A DNA stretch of 64,000 bases from Lagopus muta (Eukaryota; Chordata; Aves; Galliformes; Phasianidae): positions 1,922,001 through 1,986,000 of the forward strand of contig NC_064447.1 of assembly GCF_023343835.1 (NCBI RefSeq), read 5' to 3'. Each line of letters starts with the position of its first letter. The first letter of the stretch is position 1. This document shows, in pieces, positions 41,954 through 64,000 of this stretch. The position numbers and the translations under genes were made by a program. A model generated the notes under the pieces. That model was not told the DNA's origin, did not search any database, and saw only the letters and a program-made list of their open reading frames with translations.

Positions 41954-44065
41954 GCCAATTAGTAATAACTGCCTGAAAGTGGACTGGTTAATGCTCAGCT
42001 GCAGGAGGAGGAACCGTTTGTCCCCAGTTGCTCTCAGTGGGTCATTAAGCCCTAACGAGCCCTTCCCATGTTAAAGAACAGTTCTCAGTTGCAGGGCTGC
42101 CCATAGCAAACTACGTCCTGGTGTAGGAATAAACAGCAAATGCTGGTCCTACAGGCAAACATAAAGACATTGCAGTTATATAAATGGTAAAGGCAACTGG
42201 ATAAGAGCAAAACAACGTCAGTTACTGCGGATACCCAAACAGAGCTGCACAAGTGCTGAAATATTCAGGATTTGCCACAGATGTGGAGGATTGGGTTTCA
42301 TCAAACGATCAGACGTACTTCAGAGAGCTTTCTTGTTTTATTCCCGACTTACAGAAATGTACAGCTTTTACAAATACTGTATTTTCCCTTTAATTTTACA
42401 AATCCTGTAACTAAGTACGTTTTTAGCATCAGATTTGCTGTCAAGTAACACAGTATGGAGCACCCAGCCTTTTGCTGCTGTGCTCTTCAAGAATAGCTCC
42501 TTGGTTCTTTTATCCCCCCCCCCCCACTTTTTTTTTGGCTGAGAGAAATCAGGACCCCAATATATAAAACCAGACAGCTGCAAGGGACAGAAAGTAAAAC
42601 TACTTTCTAAAAATTAACCATAATAAAAAAATAATGCCCATTTAACTTGTATGTAGCTGAATAGCTTGGAAGTGGACGTTGATGTCATTAAAAGCCAAGA
42701 TGTGTCACACAATACCAATTTAGCCTTCCAGAAGAGAAATAACTACGCATAAGAATCACCAATGCAAGCAAGCTAGAGAAATGGTAAAGCCAGTAGCATG
42801 CAGGAGTCTGATAGACATGTCAGTGTTAGGCCTTAGGATCGAACAGCTCAGCTTTTTGCTTGATTTGGCTCCCACTGGGAGCACTTCAGGTAATAAAGAA
42901 GTGTTGGCACTGCTGCCCAGAGCCGACAGAACAAAGAGCTGAGCAAAGAATGGAAAAACTCATCAGTATTTCAGCTATTGAGTTAAATCAGGGTTGTAAA
43001 TTCGTATTAAAGCTGTGATATTTTGCACCCCTGCCTCTGATTACTGAAGAAAAAAACAACTGGCCAACCTTATAATGAAGTGAACATGGCTGTGCCTGAA
43101 ATTCTGCAGCAAACATCTGTGGTCTCATGTACTGATGGGGCAACCAGGGTTACTCTGCCCCCCAGCAGAAGGGTGCACAGAGCCCAGGAGCAGCACAGAC
43201 CTGCACTGAGAGCCTAACAGTGCTCTGTGTGCCAGCATTCAGCTTCACCCTTGGCATGTGGAAAGTGGTACGAAGCCCAGAGTGCTGCTTCTGCATCTCC
43301 CTGGACTGAAGTCTCCCTCAGGCCTTTCATAAGGCCAACTTTGTCTACAGCCATTACAAAAAAGCCCTTTTCTAACCCCAAACGTTTCACCCAAGCGGCT
43401 CAGTCACCGTCTTGCTGCTCTGTGTGATGTGACATCCACCCTCTGTGCCCCGTATCCGTGCTCGGCCCTGCTGAGGCAGAAGCAGGGAGCAGCAGGACAA
43501 GGTGGACCTGCAGGGATTGCTAAGAACAAAGGTTGCACGTATGGCCTGAGTTGTAAACAACAGCACAGCGCCGTGTTGCCACATTGCCCACGGTACCGTT
43601 TCCCTTCAAACACATTAAACATGGCATCAGCTCTGTGAGGTAGGCATTGCGTTTTGCACGTGGAACATTTGAAACAGGAGAAAGCCCTCATTAACTGAGG
43701 AGTTCATTAGACATCCAGCTGGTTGTCTGAATGCAGCCCGAGCCCACTGTACTGAAAAACAGCCGCGAGGTCCTGCTGCATCACCAGCTCCCTGCCCAGG
43801 CTCTGCTTTGTAAGATCTGCAAGGAGCAGAATCCAGAACTCCATCTGGACTGAGCTGCAATCAGCTCAGGAAGGAGCGATGCAGGAGCAGCCCTCCACCT
43901 CTGCCCAGCTCATCAGGGACCTCCCCTGGCAAGAGCCAAGCACCCAAGGCTTTGACAGCTGGGAGGAGAGCAGCAACGTGCCCTGCTTGATATAAAATCA
44001 AATGAATCCAGCATAACAGAGAAGATTCTCAACCAGAGCAAGCTAATGGCAATCTAGAAATCCCA

Positions 44066-44145
44066 GAACCACAGAATGGCCCGGGTTGAAGGGACCTCAA
44101 GGATCATGAACCTCCAACTGCCTTGCCACATGCAGGGATGTTCTA
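44066..44145 (-). mobile_element. Short CR1 LINE tip
   Basis: About 80 bp of an antisense CR1 3' end, ACCACAGAATGGCCCGGGTT followed by GGACCTCAAGGATCATGAAC. It breaks off after CACATGCAGGGATG. Confidence 0.75.
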
Positions 44146-45900
44146 CTGTGGGATGAGACCAACCAGCCATAAAAAGCTGAAGACCTGAAACATCACAGAG
44201 AGGGAAGGGCAAGGTTTGCTCCCCATGCTTTAGGAATCAGTTTGGATTTGTGTTTCTAGCATCTGAACTAACGGCAGGGTTTCACATTCAGGATACACAC
44301 GTGCACTTTCAATTCCAGGACCCTTGATTCTCCAGAGCAAAGGCAGTGCTTTGCTTTTCCCTCTGTGTCAGATGCTGAAATCCCAGACATGTCCGAAATC
44401 ACACAGAAGCTGAATTCATTTGGGAGAAATGGTGAAGTGTGCAGAGCAGCTGGGGAACTCCTGGACATCAGAACTGTCCCAGGACCTGCAGAACTGGGTT
44501 ACCTGAGCAATGCACACAGTGATGTAAGCTGGGGGAATCATTTCCTTGGCTCTGCTCCTTAAAAAAAGGACAATAAAACCTCCAAGCAACTCACATAAGC
44601 ACATCATCTTCTTTTGTTCCAATTGCTGGGGCTCTTTTCATCTTTGTGCTTCAAAATCACTGGTTAAAGAAACAGGGTTAGAAGGAATCACTCTATGTGC
44701 ACCTTCTCCTCACCTGCACGAGTTCTTCAACCTTAAGAAAAGCTCAGTGAGAAGAAGAAAGGTGGTCTGAACAGTGAAATGTGGCCACGGATACCTGAGT
44801 TGCTGTGCTGGAAGAAGCTACACCTCCACCACAAACGGCTGCAGCTCTGCCCCAAGCCCAGCACCACCTGCTCACAGCTCACAGCGTTTCTTTGCCCTAG
44901 GAAATGTTCCTCTGGAGCCCAAGAAGCTCTGGGCTCAAACTGGACCTTGCAGGCATGCAGTGCTCAACATGCTTTGCACAGCAGCATCCAGCAGCCACAG
45001 GGATCAGAAGGAGATGCATCTGATCGTTCAATCATCAGTCATTCCTTTCTCAAACAAAATTCATCCCGTTTTAAGAAAAAATAACAATAAAAGGCAATTG
45101 GATTTAATAAAAACTCATTTTTCAAATAAGTTAAACACGAACTTAAAACAAGCTATTATTTGAATAAATACGTTTCAGTAAGTGCCCAAATACATACATG
45201 CTTTTTTTTTGTCCCCCTCTCTACAGCTTTCAAGTTAGCTCATGTTTTGAAGACTTCCATAATACTGCCATCACATTTTGTGCCTTCAGGAAATAAAATA
45301 TTGCTTTTCTTAGCCCTTTATCATTTGATTTGGTTCCCATCTACTCTGATGAGATGGGTCAGATCCACCTATTATTGCTTGTAAACCTGAGGAAAAAGGA
45401 AAGGTATCTTTAAGAAAGATGCTGCTCATGGTGGCAGGGTCTCTGCCCTACTCTCTAGAGAACAGTTTTGATTTTTGTGTCTCAATGGGTTAAAAAGAAT
45501 CCAACACATTTCCTAATAGCATCCCATCAGATAGGAAGAGGTTTTAAGTTTGACCTGGATCTAATCTCTAAAACATCCCATCCATATGAAAGTATTTACA
45601 GTTTGCTTCAAGTCCCTGCACTTGAAATGCCCACTTTACCTTCTGACGAGCAATTGGGCACTCAGAAAAGGAGATTCATTTTGCTACAGGTGAATAATCT
45701 AGTCCTACAGACCAATCAGATAAGGCAACATCAGTCTCCTCTACCACGCGAGGGAAAAGGACTGATTGGAAGGAGCCCTTGAGAGTTGAGTAACACACAA
45801 ATTCATGCCGACTGACATTCATCCAAAAACACAATTTAAGAAATATTCTGCTGAGAAGTAGGCATCTGATAGAAAACTACGCCTGCCGTTTCAGCGCTGA

Positions 45901-46281
45901 GTCCCCTGCTGGGAGCAGAAGCTCCTCGCTGTGCAGTGGGTGCTGCCTGCGGTCGCACAGCGCCTGCCCCACTGCTCAGCCCTGCTGAGGAACCCTGAGG
46001 TTCTTTGGTTTGTGCACAGAGCAGCTCTGGGGCGGCCAGGAAGCCCTGAGCGATGTTTCCTGGTGGTGCAGCCTCAGCCCTGCTATCTGGACAGATGGGA
46101 GCTGCTCTGCGACTGGCTGGAAGATGTCGTGGCTCCGCTCAGCTGGGAAAATCCGCTGTTGCAAGATTCCAGGCTTGACATGGATCCCCTGTCATGGGAC
46201 AAAACGGATGTGTTTGCTAAGGCAGGCTGCTATTTCATGGATAACTTCAGATACCTGAGATCAGCTTTCTGTAATGCTTAG
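45901..46281 (+). other. Open frame of unknown status
   Basis: 127 codons are open directly after a TGA and end at a TAG, with no ATG near the beginning. The translation has protein-like stretches such as CYLDRWELLCDWLEDVV, PLSWENPLLQ and AGCYFMDNFRYLRSAFC. It matches no family I know. A possible acceptor (CTGTGCAG, ending at 45936) would make it a terminal exon. It could be a lineage-specific exon, an old retrocopy, or chance. Confidence 0.2.
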
Positions 46282-46312
46282 AGAAGTACTTTATTTTTTG
46301 TGCCATCACATT

Positions 46313-46590
46313 CATAGAATCACAGAATGCCCTGGGTTGCAAAGGAGCACAGTGCTCATCCAGCTCCAACCCCTGCTGTGTGCAGGTCTCCAACCAGCAG
46401 CCCAGGCTGCCCAGAGCCACATCCAGCCTGGCCTTGAATGCCTGCAGGGATGGGGCATCCACAGCCTCCTTGGGCAACCTGTGCCAGTGCCTCACCACCC
46501 TCTGGTGAAAAACTTCCTCCTCATATCCAACCTAAACCTCCCCTGTCTCAGTTTAAGACCATTCCCCCTTGTCCTATCATTAACAACCTC
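46313..46590 (-). mobile_element. CR1 LINE fragment
   Basis: This antisense CR1 3' end starts TCATAGAATCACAGAATGCCC, with CTGCTGTGTGCAGGTCTCCA and GGCAACCTGTGCCAGTGCCT. It ends near CCCCTTGTCCTATCATTAAC. It is close to the copies at 60.3 and 61.4 kb. Confidence 0.9.
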
Positions 46591-47475
46591 AGGGTTCCTT
46601 TGTATCATAATGAAAAGTTAATTGTCACTGACATTTTGCTGGCAACAGGTATTACAGCTCTTACAGTTAACCTGGGAGTGCACAGCTCAGTGAGCCCAGG
46701 TGCTGCAGCCCACCAGGCCACGAGTCCCAGCCCCTGTGTTTCCAGCTGCTGTCCTCAGCCCCTGCCAAACCAGCTTGCAGTCCCCATTGCTACGACTGCT
46801 TGCTGTGTCTGCCACATTTTATGCAGGTGGAGCAACAGGAAAATGTTTGAGTAACTTGAGTCTTGCAGCTTGCTGCTGCTCTGAGCCCATGGGATCTGGC
46901 CAGGCCACATTCCCAAGGTCAGCACCCACCTGTCTGCAAGCCCAGCCTACCCAACAATTCCTTCCAGCTCCTACTGCAGTCCTTGCAAACTCTTCAAACT
47001 TCTGGATGATTTTGAAAAGGATGCTTTGTGTTAAAGGAGGCTAAACAGATCCTGCAGAGATGGATGTACACGCTGCTGGGAAGGTGCTCTCAAAGTCACA
47101 TCATCATCCTTAAATGCCAGATGAAGAATGAATGAAACAGCCCAGCTGGTATTCATTCAATTACTTCTCAAAATGTCCCCCACTGCTATCCAAAAGTCCA
47201 TCTCCCAAACACCTCCCACACCTCAGGCAGCTGCAATCAAGAAGCACAAACCCCACTGGTGGACATCCATCCAAAAGCTATTTACTACAAAGAGAAAACC
47301 CGATTGCCTCCCACGCTAAGGGAGATCAATGCCACAAAATGCCAACTTTGTGTCCACCTGACTTATCAGCAATTAAACACACACCTTCTAGAGATCACTG
47401 GTACCTGGGTGTTTAAAGTCACACTTAGTGCTCCCAGGTGGCTTTTTCATTGCAAGTTGCACAGTACGCCTCCTA

Positions 47476-62512
<15,037 letters not shown>

Positions 62513-62519
62513 CTAACTG

Positions 62520-62710
62520 GCTGTGAATTACACAGGTTGCCTAAAGAGAAGTTGCAGATGCCCCATCCCTGGTGGTGTTCAAGGCCAGACTGGATGGGGC
62601 CCTGGGCTGCCTATCTAGCACCTGATTGGCAACCCTGTCCACAGCAGGGAGGTTGGAACAAGAAGATCATCAAGGTTCCTTCCAATCAAGCTATTCTACA
62701 GTTCTACTTG
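62520..62710 (+). mobile_element. CR1 LINE 3' fragment
   Basis: This sense CR1 tip lies just upstream of the first SEC14L5 exon found. It has TTGCAGATGCCCCATCCCTG, AAGGCCAGACTGGATGGGGC and CTATTCTACAGTTCTAC. Confidence 0.85.
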
Positions 62711-64000
62711 TTTCCCTTAGAGTAAGAGCCCAACACGTGGATGCCTTTCTTCTCTGCTAAAAAGGGAGCCAATGAAGGGGGTGAAGTCAAATCCAAATAC
62801 GTATGAACACTGCTGGCATCCACTCGTGCCAGTCACGCAGCTCATCACGTCTCCACATCTCTTTTCTTTCCCACGCAAAGCAGAAACAAAACCACGTTGT
62901 TAAACAAGTAGTGGGAAGAGAATCAAACCCTGAACATCAGCAATGGAATCTTCAGCTATCACAGAAGGCCAGCTATGCTGTTTTCTGCTTGCTATGGACT
63001 TGACCCAGAGACGACAACGTTCCAGTCAGACATATTGCCTGTATGAAGAAACTGTTTTGAAATATTTAATACTCCTTTGTCCCAAAATTGTGATCAACTG
63101 TTGACACTAAAAATGTGTCAAACTGCTATGGATGCTGCAGACTATCAAGGGTAAGACCAGCAATTGCTGGCTACTCAGTTGACCACAATCCACCCGCTTC
63201 CAAAATAATTCAGTTCTAGTTCTGAAACCTTCGCTTTAATTTACTCCCCTCCTTCCAAAAAACCTTTCCTCCAAAGGTTCTTTATCAGCTCTTGGAAAGA
63301 AAAAAAAAGAAAAAAGAAAGAATTCAGTCTCCATGGCACCTGCAGCAACTGAAGTTAACATGCACATTACCTACTGTTGCCCATTTTTCCCTACTTGTCA
63401 ATCTCTCCTTACATCTCCAGATCTTTGCTGGATGGAACATTTTCCTTTCATTCCAGAGAAAGCACCTTGCACGTTGGGCTGCTATTGCAAACATAACTGA
63501 AGCAACATGAGCAGATGCTGCATAAGAAGCCCAGGATTCAGCTACAGCTGTGACTGCAGGGTAAACCATGCTCCCTTTCCATTACACCCTCATGGACAGC
63601 TGCACCAATTTGGTCACAAGACATTCCTGCTATGATGCCACAGAGAGTCCCTACCATCTGAAAAATGCTGCTGTCTCCCCATCTTCTCTCAGAATTATTA
63701 ATGTGATGATCATTGAGAACAGCCCAGCTCTGCTGAGGGCTGGCTGCATTCTCTGCTCCCACAGCAGTTTGATGGGTTGGATGGCCCAGTGTGCGTTTGT
63801 GCACCCTGGTGCTGGGGAAAAATACCTGCTCTCAAAATAGCTCAGGCACTTAAGGACACATTTCCTGTCTCCTGACCCTAGACCTCAGAACAGAAGTTGT
63901 TTCAGATGGCCGTATCATGAGGAAAGGGAAAGCAGATTATTAGCTGGAGTCCCAGCCCTAAGCAAAGCCTGTAACACTCCTCCCACAAGTCACTAAGCAA
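62711..64000. other. Right-hand edge, intron of SEC14L5
   Basis: No exon was recognised. It should be part of the intron before the AYEKRF exon. The exon for the MVQKYQSPVRVYKYPFE-type N-terminus was looked for and not found, so it is probably beyond the window. Confidence 0.5.

Overview
The window looks like vertebrate nuclear DNA from a bird, most likely a galliform such as chicken. The reasons are spliced genes with short introns, GC-rich CpG-type promoters, and many CR1 LINE fragments ending in the avian ATTCTATGATTCT-type tail. The gene order is that of the human 16p13.3 block SEC14L5-NAGPA-(C16orf89)-ALG1-EEF2KMT, read in reverse. I saw no LTR element, DNA transposon, tRNA, rRNA or CRISPR array.

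Layout: 1-3.2 kb has no recognised gene, only one possible exon. 3.6-4.7 kb (-) is an NDUFB6-like complex I subunit gene, head to head with EEF2KMT (4.96-9.69 kb, +, 8 exons). ALG1 (12.2-21.3 kb, -, 13 exons) converges on EEF2KMT. 25.6-28.6 kb (+) is a compact eight-exon ZC3H11A-like CCCH zinc-finger gene, sitting where human C16orf89 would be expected. NAGPA (31.4-40.6 kb, +, 11 exons) follows. SEC14L5 (47.5-62.4 kb, -) runs off the right side; its first coding exon and its last exon were not found. Exons were joined by hand from GT/AG sites, reading-phase agreement and remembered human protein sequences.

Functionally this is a housekeeping neighbourhood. ALG1 adds the first mannose to the lipid-linked N-glycan precursor. 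NAGPA uncovers mannose-6-phosphate on lysosomal enzymes that carry such glycans. EEF2KMT methylates elongation factor 2, NDUFB6 is a respiratory chain subunit, and SEC14L5 is a lipid-transfer type protein. The genes are not an operon.

The most unusual items are the short ZC3H11A-like gene, the NDUFB6-like gene away from its human location and with a divergent C-terminus, an extra EGF-like exon in NAGPA, and a chimeric CR1 in an ALG1 intron.
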